Source of the DNA: Desulfovibrionaceae bacterium
GTDB lineage: Bacteria > Pseudomonadota > Gammaproteobacteria > Burkholderiales > Burkholderiaceae_C
Reading direction: 5' to 3'
Assembly: GCA_009778355.1 (NCBI GenBank)
Contig: WRJY01000319.1
Location: forward strand, 1-15,614
Length of the DNA: 15,614 nucleotides
The notes under the pieces are model-generated. The model saw only the letters and a list, made by a program, of their open reading frames with translations. It had not been told where the DNA came from and did not search any database. The translations under genes and the position numbers were made by a program. Positions 1 through 7,500 of the stretch are shown here, in pieces. Position 1 is the stretch's first letter, and the number at the start of each line of letters is the position of its first letter.

Positions 1-891
1 ATGAAATCGGTGGCGGTGACCGCCATCGTCGAGCACCCGGCGCTGGACGCCACGCGCGATGGCATCAAGGAAGGGCTCAAGGAGGCCGGTTTCGAGGAAG
101 GCAAGAACCTCAAGTGGCAGTACCAGAGCGCCCAGGGCAACCCCAGCACGGCGGCGCAGATCGCGCGCAAGTTCATCGGCGACAACCCGGACGTGATCGT
201 CGGCATCGCCACGCCATCGGCGCAGGCGCTGGTGGCGGCGACGAAAACGGTGCCGGTGGTATTCGCCACCGTCACCGATCCGGTCGGCGCGCAGCTCATC
301 GGCGCCTGGGGGCCGTCGGGCACCAACGTGGCCGGCGTGTCGGACCAACTGGCGCTGGACAAGCAGGTGGACCTGATCCGCCGCATCCTGCCCGGGGCCA
401 GGCGCGTCGGCATGGTCTACAACCCCGGCGAGGTGAATTCGACGGTGGTCGTCAAGCAGCTCAAGGAAATCCTGCCCAAGTTCGGCATGACGCTGGTGGA
501 AGCCGCCGCGCCGCGCTCGGTGGACGTGAGCTCGGCAGCGCGCAGCCTGGTCGGCAAGGTGGACCTGATTTACACCAACACCGACAACGCGGTAGTGTCG
601 GCCTACGAGTCGCTGACCAAGGTGGGCAATGATTCCAAGATTCCGCTGATCGCCTCGGACACCGACAGCGTCAAGCGCGGCGCCATTGCCGCTCTGGGCG
701 TGAACTACTTCGAGATGGGCAAGCAGACGGGCCGCATGGTGGCGCGCATCCTCAACGGCGAGAAGCCCGGCGTCATTGCGCCGGAGACCAGCGACAAGCT
801 GGAGCTTTACGTCAACCCCGGCGCGGCCGAGAAGCAGGGCGTGAAACTGTCCGACGAGATCATCAACTCGGCCAAGGAAATCGTCAAGTAA
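1..891 (+). CDS. ABC transporter periplasmic substrate-binding protein, TrpX-like (5' partial)
   Basis: Periplasmic ligand-binding component of an ABC importer of the ABC_sub_bind family (PF04392, COG2984), a group often annotated as tryptophan/tyrosine uptake. The visible 296 residues cover the mature two-lobed fold: an opening strand with SVAVTAIVEHPALD, the PDVIVGIATPSAQA segment (about 64-77), VVFATVTDPVGAQ (about 86-98), and the second lobe from about residue 130. The ATG at base 1 is probably internal, because family members carry a signal peptide just before this point and none is visible here. The gene therefore most likely starts upstream of the window. The stop is TAA at 889-891. 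The permease and ATPase genes follow on the same strand after a 73-base gap containing a GC-rich hairpin. The family assignment is confident; the substrate is unknown. Confidence 0.9.
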   Translation: MKSVAVTAIVEHPALDATRDGIKEGLKEAGFEEGKNLKWQYQSAQGNPSTAAQIARKFIGDNPDVIVGIATPSAQALVAATKTVPVVFATVTDPVGAQLIGAWGPSGTNVAGVSDQLALDKQVDLIRRILPGARRVGMVYNPGEVNSTVVVKQLKEILPKFGMTLVEAAAPRSVDVSSAARSLVGKVDLIYTNTDNAVVSAYESLTKVGNDSKIPLIASDTDSVKRGAIAALGVNYFEMGKQTGRMVARILNGEKPGVIAPETSDKLELYVNPGAAEKQGVKLSDEIINSAKEIVK

Positions 892-897
892 CCCACT

Positions 898-918
898 CCT
901 TCCCCCGCCGGGGGAGGG
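898..918 (+). repeat. GC-rich intergenic stem-loop, dispersed-repeat type
   Basis: A 9-bp stem, including one G-T wobble, is formed by CCTTCCCCC and GGGGGAGGG around the loop GCC. It is followed by CCGGGATGGGGGCC. It lies 6 bases after the stop of the binding-protein gene and upstream of the permease. From memory, closely similar C-rich/G-rich hairpins recur between genes in Comamonadaceae and other proteobacteria. In this position it could protect the upstream message or attenuate read-through, giving more binding protein than membrane components. No T-run follows, so it is not a classical terminator. Confidence 0.6.
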
Positions 919-964
919 CCGGGATGGGGGCCGCTGCGCCCCTCGGCCAAGCCACCTCTATTCC

Positions 965-1867
965 ATGTCTGTTTTTTCCTTGCTCGGGGCGCTGGAGATC
1001 GGCTTGATCTTCAGCCTGGTGGCCTTGGGCGTGCTGATCTCGTTCAGGCTGCTGCGCTTTCCCGACCTCACGGTGGACGGCAGTTTTCCGCTGGGCGGCG
1101 CGGTTTGCGCGACGCTGATCGCGCGCGGCTGGGACCCCTATTGCGCCACTGCCGTGGCCACCGCCGCCGGCGCGCTGGCGGGTCTGATGACAGGGCTGCT
1201 GAACGTCAAGCTCAAGATCATGGACTTGCTGGCAAGCATTCTGATGATGATCGCGCTGTACTCGATCAACCTGCGCATCATGGGCGGCCCCAACGTGCCG
1301 CTGATCTTCGAGCCCACGGTGTTCACCCGCTTGCAGCCCGAGGCGCTGGCCGACTACGTGTTCCGCCCGCTGCTGCTGGCCGTTTTCGTACTGGCGGCCA
1401 AGCTGCTGCTGGACGCCTTCTTCGCCACCCAGCGCGGCCTGGCGATTCGCGCCACCGGCTCCAACCCGCGCATGGCGCGCGCGCAGGGCGTCAACACCGG
1501 CGCGGCGGTGCTGCTGGGCATGGCGCTGTCCAACGCGCTGGTGGGACTGGCCGGCGCGCTGTTCGCGCAGAGCCAGGGCGGGTCGGACATTTCGATGGGC
1601 ATCGGCACCATCGTCATCGGGCTGGCGGCGGTGATCGTCGGCGAAAGCATCCTGCCCTCGCGCCGGCTGGCGCTGGCCACGCTGGCGGTGGTGCTCGGCG
1701 CCATCGTCTACCGGCTGTTCATCGCGCTGGCGCTGAACGCCGACTTCATCGGCCTGAAGGCGCAGGACTTGAACCTGGTCACCGCCGTGCTGGTCACCAT
1801 CGCGCTGGTGCTGCCCGAACTGCGCAAGCGCATCTTCGGCAAAAACGCCGCCGCAAAGGGCAACTGA
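965..1867 (+). CDS. ABC transporter permease, TrpY-like
   Basis: Inner-membrane permease of 300 residues in the branched-chain-type family (BPD_transp_2, PF02653; COG4120). Hydrophobic segments run through the whole protein: near 6-30, 38-62, 70-95, 130-150, 178-200, 210-225, 236-258 and 270-285. The GGSDISMGIGTIVIGLAAVIVGES stretch region (about 205-228) matches the conserved cytoplasmic loop and helix that contacts the ATPase in this family. The ATG at 965 is chosen because it begins directly with a hydrophobic helix; the preceding ribosome-binding site is weak. The stop TGA shares its last base with the ATG of the ATPase gene (TGATG), so the two are translationally coupled. It should pair with the upstream binding protein and downstream ATPase as one importer. 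Confidence 0.9.
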   Translation: MSVFSLLGALEIGLIFSLVALGVLISFRLLRFPDLTVDGSFPLGGAVCATLIARGWDPYCATAVATAAGALAGLMTGLLNVKLKIMDLLASILMMIALYSINLRIMGGPNVPLIFEPTVFTRLQPEALADYVFRPLLLAVFVLAAKLLLDAFFATQRGLAIRATGSNPRMARAQGVNTGAAVLLGMALSNALVGLAGALFAQSQGGSDISMGIGTIVIGLAAVIVGESILPSRRLALATLAVVLGAIVYRLFIALALNADFIGLKAQDLNLVTAVLVTIALVLPELRKRIFGKNAAAKGN

Positions 1868-2661
1868 TGCTGCGCGCCGACGACCTGCACCTGACCTTTA
1901 ACCCCGGCACGCCCATCGAAACGCGGGCGCTGCGCGGGCTGTCGCTGGAAATTCCCAACGGCCAGTTCGTCACCGTCATCGGCTCCAACGGCGCGGGCAA
2001 ATCGACTTTTCTGAACGCCATCTCGGGCGACCAGAAAATCGACCGTGGCCGCATCGAAATCGACGGACGCGACGTGACCGGCGAGGCCGCCTGGCACCGC
2101 GCCGATCGCGTGGCGCGCGTGTTCCAGGACCCGATGGCCGGCACCTGCGAGGACCTGACCATCGAAGAGAACATGGCGCTGGCGCACCGGCGCGGCGGCA
2201 AGCGAGGCTTGGGCCGCGCCGTCAAGCCGGCGTTGCGCGAAGAATTTCGCGCCAGCCTGGCGACGCTGGGCCTGGGGCTGGAAAACCGCCTCGGCGACCG
2301 CATCGGCCTGCTCTCCGGCGGCCAGCGTCAGGCGGTGAGCCTGCTGATGGCCACGCTGCAACCCTCGCGCATTTTGCTGCTCGATGAACACACCGCCGCG
2401 CTCGACCCGCGCACCGCCGACTTCGTGCTCAAACTCACCGACCGCATCGTCGCTGAAAAGAAGGTGACGACGATGATGATTACCCACAGCATGAGACAGG
2501 CACTGGACGTAGGCGAACGCACGGTGATGCTGCACCAGGGTCAGGTGGTGCTGGACGTCAGCGGCGACAAGCGCCGCAGCCTGGACGTGCCGGATCTGCT
2601 GGAGATGTTCGAGAAAGTGCGCGGCGAAAAGCTGGCCGACGATGAACTGCTGCTGGGGTGA
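1867..2661 (+). CDS. ABC transporter ATP-binding protein, TrpZ-like
   Basis: Cytoplasmic ATPase of 264 residues that powers the importer (ABC_tran, COG1101). All nucleotide-binding motifs are intact: Walker A GSNGAGKST (39-47), Q-loop glutamine at about 87 in VFQDP, signature LSGGQRQ (149-155), Walker B ILLLDE (169-174) with the catalytic glutamate, D-loop AALD (177-180) and H-loop histidine in MITHS (about 207). A longer in-frame reading reaches back to 1105, but it would overlap most of the permease. The ATG overlapping the permease stop is the natural start and gives the usual family length. The substrate cannot be inferred from this subunit. Confidence 0.95.
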   Translation: MLRADDLHLTFNPGTPIETRALRGLSLEIPNGQFVTVIGSNGAGKSTFLNAISGDQKIDRGRIEIDGRDVTGEAAWHRADRVARVFQDPMAGTCEDLTIEENMALAHRRGGKRGLGRAVKPALREEFRASLATLGLGLENRLGDRIGLLSGGQRQAVSLLMATLQPSRILLLDEHTAALDPRTADFVLKLTDRIVAEKKVTTMMITHSMRQALDVGERTVMLHQGQVVLDVSGDKRRSLDVPDLLEMFEKVRGEKLADDELLLG

Positions 2662-2674
2662 CCCTGCCCGCGCA

Positions 2675-2851
2675 GTGCATGAACAAACCCAATCCAAAAT
2701 CAGGCGGTGCCAAAACTGGAAACCATGCCGCCGTGGTCACAAGTACCAAGGTTCTGATCCATGCCCCGTCTGTTGGCCGAACGGCCCTGCAAGGCACGCC
2801 GCAGCCCAATCAAAATGCCCAGGCAAACCTTCCAGCAAGGACGGTGGCTGA
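2675..2851 (+). pseudogene. Possible small zinc-ribbon ORF, probably frameshifted
   Basis: Just after the ATPase gene, frame 2 encodes a compact cysteine/histidine cluster: KPCRRGHKYQGS followed by DPCPVCWPNG, ending at TGA 2849-2851. The C-x2-GH ... C-x2-C spacing is what a zinc ribbon would need, and the rest of the stretch has no other clear content. The only start in this frame outside the ATPase gene is a GTG at 2675 with no clear ribosome-binding site. An ATG in another frame (2679, reading MNKPNPKSGGAKTG) would join it only through a frameshift near 2715. I read this as a tiny zinc-ribbon protein gene broken by a frameshift, or a chance reading frame. No function is assigned. Confidence 0.35.
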
Positions 2852-2910
2852 ACGCATCGGCCAGCGGGTTTGTCTTGAGCGTCAATTCGATAGCTTGCAC
2901 TGACTTAAGA

Positions 2911-2933
2911 TGTTATGCTCATGCGCAAAGGAG
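2911..2933 (+). promoter_or_regulatory. Possible extended -10 promoter and Shine-Dalgarno for the small secreted protein
   Basis: TGT-TATGCT (2911-2919) resembles an extended -10 element, with no good -35 at standard spacing. A strong Shine-Dalgarno AAAGGAG (2927-2933) lies 8 bases before the ATG at 2942 and decides that start. The promoter part is weak; the ribosome-binding site is clear. Confidence 0.35.
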
Positions 2934-2941
2934 AACCCCGA

Positions 2942-3214
2942 ATGAAAACGTTCTTGATCGCTCTGGCGCTGCTGGCTGGCGCAGCCGTTGTCCCGGCCAA
3001 CGCCCAGCAACCCGCCGCCACAGATAACGGCAGTCAGCCCGCTGCGGCCAGCAAGGCCCAAGACCAGACGCCGAAATCCGACCAGCCGATCGATATCACG
3101 TACCTGGTTCCAAAGGATTCGGCGTTGAAAGACGCGGACGACGCGCAGCAAAGCCGCTACCGCGTCGATAAACGCGGCGTCGATTGCACGCGCTATCCGG
3201 CCCGCTGCAGGTGA
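2942..3214 (+). CDS. Small secreted protein of unknown function, 90 residues
   Basis: The protein starts with a typical Sec signal peptide: MK, a hydrophobic core FLIALALLAGAAVV, and a cleavage site after ANA (about residue 21). The exported part is roughly 69 residues. Its first half is low-complexity and rich in A, Q, S and D (about 22-50). A short IDITYLVPKDS segment follows, then a charged tail with RYRVDKRGVDC and a final RC-R; the two cysteines at 82 and 89 could form a disulfide in the periplasm. The start at 2942 is chosen for the strong AAAGGAG 8 bases upstream; an earlier ATG at 2915 lacks this and would spoil the signal peptide. I do not recognise a family. A stem-loop follows 6 bases after the stop, so the gene appears to be a single-gene unit. 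Confidence 0.7.
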   Translation: MKTFLIALALLAGAAVVPANAQQPAATDNGSQPAAASKAQDQTPKSDQPIDITYLVPKDSALKDADDAQQSRYRVDKRGVDCTRYPARCR

Positions 3215-3220
3215 TGCCAG

Positions 3221-3246
3221 TTGACATCCGCCGGCAGGATGGTCAA
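3221..3246 (+). terminator. Stem-loop after the small secreted protein gene
   Basis: TTGACATCC and GGATGGTCAA can pair as 9 bp with one bulged G around the loop GCCGGCA. It starts 6 bases after the TGA at 3212-3214. There is no T-run, so this may be an RNA 3'-end stabiliser or a weak terminator rather than a classical intrinsic terminator. Confidence 0.4.
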
Positions 3247-3542
3247 ACGCCAGCGGAGCCCATCGCCACAAGACGAATGAAGGTTACAGTGTCCAGCCAC
3301 GGATCTGTTCTGGAACGCTTTTTTCTGGACGCTGGCAGGACTGCTGGCGGCGATCTCGGCGTGAGCCGGTGTGGTGCGGGCGTTTTTGTGCAGACAAATG
3401 TGCATGACCGTGGACTCCATCACGGTTGCAACTGTTCAAGCAACGCGCGCATCACTTTGCGCGCCAAGAATAGCGGATAGTATTTATTGTCTATCCAATC
3501 GTCCGGGATGCGACAACCGAGCAGACCCCGACGATCAAGGCG
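3247..3542. other. Gene-free stretch with clustered inverted repeats
   Basis: I see no credible gene here on either strand; the open frames have neither domain character nor good starts. It holds three inverted repeats near the end of the efflux operon. The first is GCGCGCA-TCACTT-TGCGCGC (3445-3464). The second is GGATAG-N10-CTATCC (3475-3496), in an AT-rich patch unlike its surroundings. The third is ATCGTC/GACGAT (3498-3535) with an extra GGG/CCC pairing inside. The last sits 7 bases beyond the stop of the methyltransferase gene on the minus strand. Confidence 0.5.
3498..3535 (-). terminator. Possible 3'-end hairpin of the efflux operon
   Basis: On the minus strand, ATCGTC pairs with GACGAT, followed after one mismatch by a 3-bp GGG/CCC pairing, with an 18-base loop. 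It begins 7 bases past the methyltransferase stop codon (3543-3545). No poly-T follows; the adjacent GGATAG inverted repeat comes next. It is a plausible but non-canonical end for the operon transcript. Confidence 0.3.
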
Positions 3543-4238
3543 TCAAAAATGAAAGCGTGGCGGCTCGGGGAAGTTGAGCAGGCGCGGGGCGCCGGCGTCC
3601 CAGGGCTGGGTGATGACGTGGCCGTTATCGGTGTGGCGCACCAGGGTGGCGCGCATGACCGGCTCTTCGCCGACGATGGCCAGCAGGCGGCCACCGGGTT
3701 TGAGCAAGCTCATCAGGTGCTCGGGCAATTGCGCCACGGAGCCGGACAGCACGATGGCGTCGAAGGGGCCGTCGTCGCCCAGAAAGGCCGACGCGCCGTC
3801 GGCCATGCGCACTTCGACGTTCAGCAGGCCGGCGCGTTGCAGGTTGGCGCGCGCGGCGCGCGCCAGGTCGTCGTCGATTTCCAGCGTGAGCACGCGCTGG
3901 GCGCGGTGGCCGAGCAGGGCGGCCATGAAGCCGGAGCCGGCGCCGATTTCGAGCACCCGCTCGTGCTTGGCGATGTCGAGGTCTTGCAACATGCGGGCTT
4001 CGACGCGCGGCGGCAGCATGACCTTGCCGGCGGCAGCCGAGGCGGCGGCAGCCGAGGCGGCGGCGCCGCTGCCGCCCAGCGGCAGTTCGATGTCGGCAAA
4101 GGCCAGGCCGCGGTATGCGGGCGGCACGAAGTCTTCGCGGCGCACCACGGCCAGCAGTTCCAGCACGCGCGCGTCGAGCACGTCCCAGGGGCGGATTTGC
4201 TGCTCGATCATGTTGAAGCGGGCTTGTTCGACGTTCAT
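3543..4238 (-). CDS. PCMT-like SAM-dependent methyltransferase (protein-L-isoaspartate O-methyltransferase family)
   Basis: A 231-residue Rossmann-fold methyltransferase of the PCMT family (PF01135). The opening MNVEQARFNMIEQQIRPWDVLD is the usual N-terminus of the beta-proteobacterial group. SAM motif I is VLEIGAGSG (95-103), the acidic end of strand 2 is LTLEID (about 117-122), and the post-motif region LLKPGGRLLAIVG spans 178-190. The start is ATG 4238 with GGAG at 4249-4252; a longer frame to 4331 would run into the permease gene. True isoaspartyl methyltransferases carry a GQTIS-type serine/threonine segment before motif I. Here that place holds an alanine-rich insert (AAASA repeated, about 59-70) followed by GKVMLPPRVEARML, so repair of isoaspartate is doubtful. 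The gene lies 34 bases after the RND permease stop and is probably co-transcribed with it. Similar proteins elsewhere sit next to tolC. Confidence 0.85.
   Translation of the reverse strand: MNVEQARFNMIEQQIRPWDVLDARVLELLAVVRREDFVPPAYRGLAFADIELPLGGSGAAASAAAASAAAGKVMLPPRVEARMLQDLDIAKHERVLEIGAGSGFMAALLGHRAQRVLTLEIDDDLARAARANLQRAGLLNVEVRMADGASAFLGDDGPFDAIVLSGSVAQLPEHLMSLLKPGGRLLAIVGEEPVMRATLVRHTDNGHVITQPWDAGAPRLLNFPEPPRFHF
4029..4058 (-). repeat. In-frame 15-bp tandem repeat (two copies) in the methyltransferase gene
   Basis: GGCGGCAGCCGAGGC occurs twice back to back and then begins a third time (GGCGGCG). It codes for AAASA units between residues about 59 and 70. Multiples of three keep the frame, so copy number could vary by slippage without breaking the protein. 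Confidence 0.8.
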
Positions 4239-4272
4239 GGGCGTTCGGCTCCAGGCGGTGGTTCGGTTCGGC

Positions 4273-7200
4273 TCAACCCTCGATTCTATCGACCGGCCTG
4301 TCCGCCGGCCCGTCGGGCGGCGTTGGCGCAACCGGCTGGCGCAGCAGGCAGCGCTTGAGCCAGTTCGCCAGGTCGTCGAGGTAGCAGTAGGCCACCGGCA
4401 CCACCACCAGCGTCAGCAGCGACGAGGTGATGACGCCGCCGATCACCGCCTGGCCCATGGGCGCGCGCTGCTCGGCGCCTTCGCTGGCGGCAAAGGCCAG
4501 CGGGATCATGCCGAACACCATGGCCAGCGTGGTCATCAGAATGGGGCGCAGCCGCACGCGGGCGGCGGCCAGCAGCGCCTGTTCGCGCGGCAGCGGCGCG
4601 CTGTGGCCGGTTTCACCCGCGCGGCCCTCGCGGGCGCGGATGGTGAAGTCCACCAGCAGAATGGCGTTCTTGGTGACCAGGCCCATCAGCATGACGATGC
4701 CGATGATGGAGAACATGGAGATGCTGGCGCCGAACAGCAGCAGCGCCAGCACCACGCCGATCAGCGTCAGCGGCAGCGAAGTCATCAGCGCCAGCGGCTG
4801 CACGAAGCTGCGGAACTGGCTGGCCAGGATCATGTAGATGAAGACGATGGCCATGGCCAGCGCCTGCAGCGCGTAGGCAAACGATTCGTTCATGTTCTTG
4901 GTGGCGCCGCCGAAGCTGTAGCCGTAACCGGGCGGGAAGGCGATGCGATCGAGCGTGGCGCGAATGTCGTCCGACACCTCGCCCGCGGTGCGGCCTTGCG
5001 TGTTGGCGGTGATTTGTATTTCGCGCTGCATGGCGCGGCGGTTGATTTGGTCGGTGTCGGTGGATTCGGTCAGGGTGGCCACCTGGTTCAGCCGCACGAT
5101 GCGCGGCGTGCCGTCGGCGTTCAAGGCGGTGGTCAGCGGCAGGCTCTGCAGGTCTTGCAGCGTGGTGCGCGCCTCGGGGGCCAGCCGCACGATGACGTCG
5201 TAGGTCTGGTCGTCGGGGGCGCGCCAGTTGCCCGCCGTGGCGCCGGCCACCAGCGTGCGCAGCGGCGCGGCGATTTGCGCCGCCGACAGACCCAGCTCGG
5301 ACGCGGCGTCGTGCTTGACGGCGATGTCGATGGTCGGCTTGTCGGGCTTGCTGCTGGAGTCCAGGTCCACCAGGCCGTCGATGGCGCGCAACTGCTCCAT
5401 CAGCGGGCGCGCCAGCCGTTGCAGTTCGGCCTGGTCGGCGCCTTGCAGCGAGAAATCGATCTGTTTTTGCCCGCTGACCGCTTCCAGCAGGCCGGCCTGG
5501 GTGACGGTGATGCCGGGCACCGCGCGCAGGCGCTGGCGCGATTCGAGCGCCAGCGCCTTGGCGTCGCGCTGGCGCTGGCCGCGGGGCACCAGCCGCACGT
5601 ACACGCTGGCGTTGGTTTTGCCGCGCGCGTTGCCGGTGTTGATGGTGGTCAGCGTGTACGCCACTTCGGGATAGCCGCGGACGATGTCGCTGACTTGCCG
5701 GGCCTTGGCCTCGGTGGCTTCCAGCGACGAGCCTTGCGGCGTGTAGAAGGCGATGTTGGTCTCGGAGAAGTCGGCCCCGGGCACGAATTCGGTGCCCAGC
5801 AGCCGCACCAGCGCCACGCTGAGCGCGAAGATCGCGCCGGCAATCATCAGCGTGGCCGGCTTGTGCGCCAGCGCCCAGCGCAGGATGCGCTGGTACAGCT
5901 CGGCCAGCCGGTCGGTGGCGTGGTCGAACCAGGCCGTGACGCGGCCCAGCGTGCGATCGTACAGCCCGGCGGGCAGCGCCGCCGCGCGAGCGCGCGCGTG
6001 CATGGCGGGGTCGTGCCAGACGGAGGACAGCATCGGGTCGAGCGTGAAGCTGACGAACATGGATATCAGCACCGCCGCCACGATGGTCAGCCCGAACTCG
6101 TGAAAGAACTTGCCGATGATGCCCTGCATGAAGCCGATGGGCAGGAACACCGCCACGATCGACAGCGTGGTGGCCAGCACCGCCAGGCCGATTTCCTGCG
6201 TGCCGTCCATGGCCGCCGCGAAGCTGGACTTGCCCATTTGCGCGTGGCGCACGATGTTCTCGCGCACCACGATGGCGTCGTCGATCAGCAGGCCCACGCA
6301 CAGGCTCAGCGCCATCAGCGTGACCATGTTCACGGTGAAGCCGAGCAACTGCATGAAAAAGAAGGTGCCGATGATCGAGACCGGCAGCGTCAGCCCGGTA
6401 ATGACCGTGCTGCGCCACGAGTTGAGAAACAAAAATACGATCAGCACCGTGAGCGCCGCGCCCTCGATCAGCGTCTGGCGCACGTTGCTCACCGCCACGC
6501 GGATGGGGCGCGAGGCGTCGGCCACCGGCTCCAGCCGCACGCCGGGCGGCAGTTCGGCGCGCAGCGCCCGCACGGCCTCGTTCAGGCCGTCCACCACTTC
6601 AATGGTGTTTTCGTCCTGCGCCTTCTGCACCGTCAGCAGCAGCGTGCGCTGGCTGTTGTAGAGGGCCAGGGTTTCCAGTTCCTGGGCGCCGTCGTGCACG
6701 GCGGCCACCTGCTCCAGGTAAACCGGCGCGCCGCCGCGCCGCGCCACGATGATGCGGCCAAAGTCCTCGGGCCGCTCGATGCGGCCCTGAAGCTGCACCG
6801 TCAATTCCCGCGCGCGCGTGCGCACGGGGCCGAGCGGCTGGTCCTGGTTGTCGCCGCGCACCGCGGCCATGACCTGATCGGGCGTGACGCCCAGCGCCTC
6901 CATGGCCTGCGGCTGCAAGTAGATGTGCAACTCGCGCATGGCGCCGCCCACCAGGTTGACGCTGCCCACGCCGCGCACGTTTTCCAGGCGCTTTTTGAGC
7001 ACCTGGTCGGACCAGTTGGTCAACTCCACAAGAGAGGGCGCGGGCTGCCCCGGCTGGGCATCGGGCAGCACCGCCAGCGACCAGACGGGCTGGCTGTCGG
7101 GGTCGAAGCGCAGCACGCGCGGCTCCTTGACCTCGTCGCGCAGCAGCGGGCGCACCTGGCCGATTTTTTCGCGCACGTCGTCGGCGGCCTTGCGGCCTTC

Positions 7201-7497
7201 GATGTGCAACTGAAACTCGATGATGACCACCGACATGCTCTCGTAGCTGCGCGAGTACAGCGCGTTGATGCCGGCGATCGAGTTGACGGCTTCCTCGATC
7301 TTCTTGGTGACTTCGCTCTCCACGATGGCGGGCGCGGCGCCGGGGTATTCGGTGCTGATGACGACCACCGGCAGATCGACGTTCGGAAACTGATCGACTT
7401 GCAGCCGTTGCAGCGAAAACAGCCCCAGCACCACGAAGGCCAGCATCACCATGACGGCGAACACCGGGTTGTTCAGGCTGACCTTGGTGAACCACAT
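4273..7497 (-). CDS. RND multidrug efflux permease, AcrB/MdtB-like (HAE1 family)
   Basis: Inner-membrane drug/proton antiporter of 1074 residues, full length for the family (ACR_tran, PF00873). TM1 is at about 11-30, followed by the periplasmic porter domain. The TM2-TM6 block begins around 340, and a second porter domain precedes the TM8-TM12 block from about 875. The proton-relay residues are present: adjacent aspartates D406-D407 in GLLIDDAIVVREN (TM4), lysine K943 in GLVTKNAILLVDF (TM10) and an arginine in VRLRPILMTT (about 984). Its ATG comes 3 bases after the membrane fusion protein stop, so the two are co-translated. An outer-membrane channel would complete the tripartite pump but is not encoded here. 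The substrate range cannot be read from the sequence. Confidence 0.97.
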   Translation of the reverse strand: MWFTKVSLNNPVFAVMVMLAFVVLGLFSLQRLQVDQFPNVDLPVVVISTEYPGAAPAIVESEVTKKIEEAVNSIAGINALYSRSYESMSVVIIEFQLHIEGRKAADDVREKIGQVRPLLRDEVKEPRVLRFDPDSQPVWSLAVLPDAQPGQPAPSLVELTNWSDQVLKKRLENVRGVGSVNLVGGAMRELHIYLQPQAMEALGVTPDQVMAAVRGDNQDQPLGPVRTRARELTVQLQGRIERPEDFGRIIVARRGGAPVYLEQVAAVHDGAQELETLALYNSQRTLLLTVQKAQDENTIEVVDGLNEAVRALRAELPPGVRLEPVADASRPIRVAVSNVRQTLIEGAALTVLIVFLFLNSWRSTVITGLTLPVSIIGTFFFMQLLGFTVNMVTLMALSLCVGLLIDDAIVVRENIVRHAQMGKSSFAAAMDGTQEIGLAVLATTLSIVAVFLPIGFMQGIIGKFFHEFGLTIVAAVLISMFVSFTLDPMLSSVWHDPAMHARARAAALPAGLYDRTLGRVTAWFDHATDRLAELYQRILRWALAHKPATLMIAGAIFALSVALVRLLGTEFVPGADFSETNIAFYTPQGSSLEATEAKARQVSDIVRGYPEVAYTLTTINTGNARGKTNASVYVRLVPRGQRQRDAKALALESRQRLRAVPGITVTQAGLLEAVSGQKQIDFSLQGADQAELQRLARPLMEQLRAIDGLVDLDSSSKPDKPTIDIAVKHDAASELGLSAAQIAAPLRTLVAGATAGNWRAPDDQTYDVIVRLAPEARTTLQDLQSLPLTTALNADGTPRIVRLNQVATLTESTDTDQINRRAMQREIQITANTQGRTAGEVSDDIRATLDRIAFPPGYGYSFGGATKNMNESFAYALQALAMAIVFIYMILASQFRSFVQPLALMTSLPLTLIGVVLALLLFGASISMFSIIGIVMLMGLVTKNAILLVDFTIRAREGRAGETGHSAPLPREQALLAAARVRLRPILMTTLAMVFGMIPLAFAASEGAEQRAPMGQAVIGGVITSSLLTLVVVPVAYCYLDDLANWLKRCLLRQPVAPTPPDGPADRPVDRIEG

Positions 7498-7500
7498 GGC

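Noticed and set aside
1105..1866. N-terminal extension of the ATPase frame back to 1105
   Set aside because: It lies inside the permease gene in another frame, encodes arginine/histidine-rich nonsense, and the ATG at 1867 gives the normal family length.
1708..2697. 329-codon frame on the minus strand opposite the ATPase
   Set aside because: Shadow of the ATPase gene with no domain character.
3184..3480. 98-codon plus-strand frame after the small secreted protein
   Set aside because: It overlaps that gene's end, has no ribosome-binding site and no recognisable composition, and runs through the inverted repeats.
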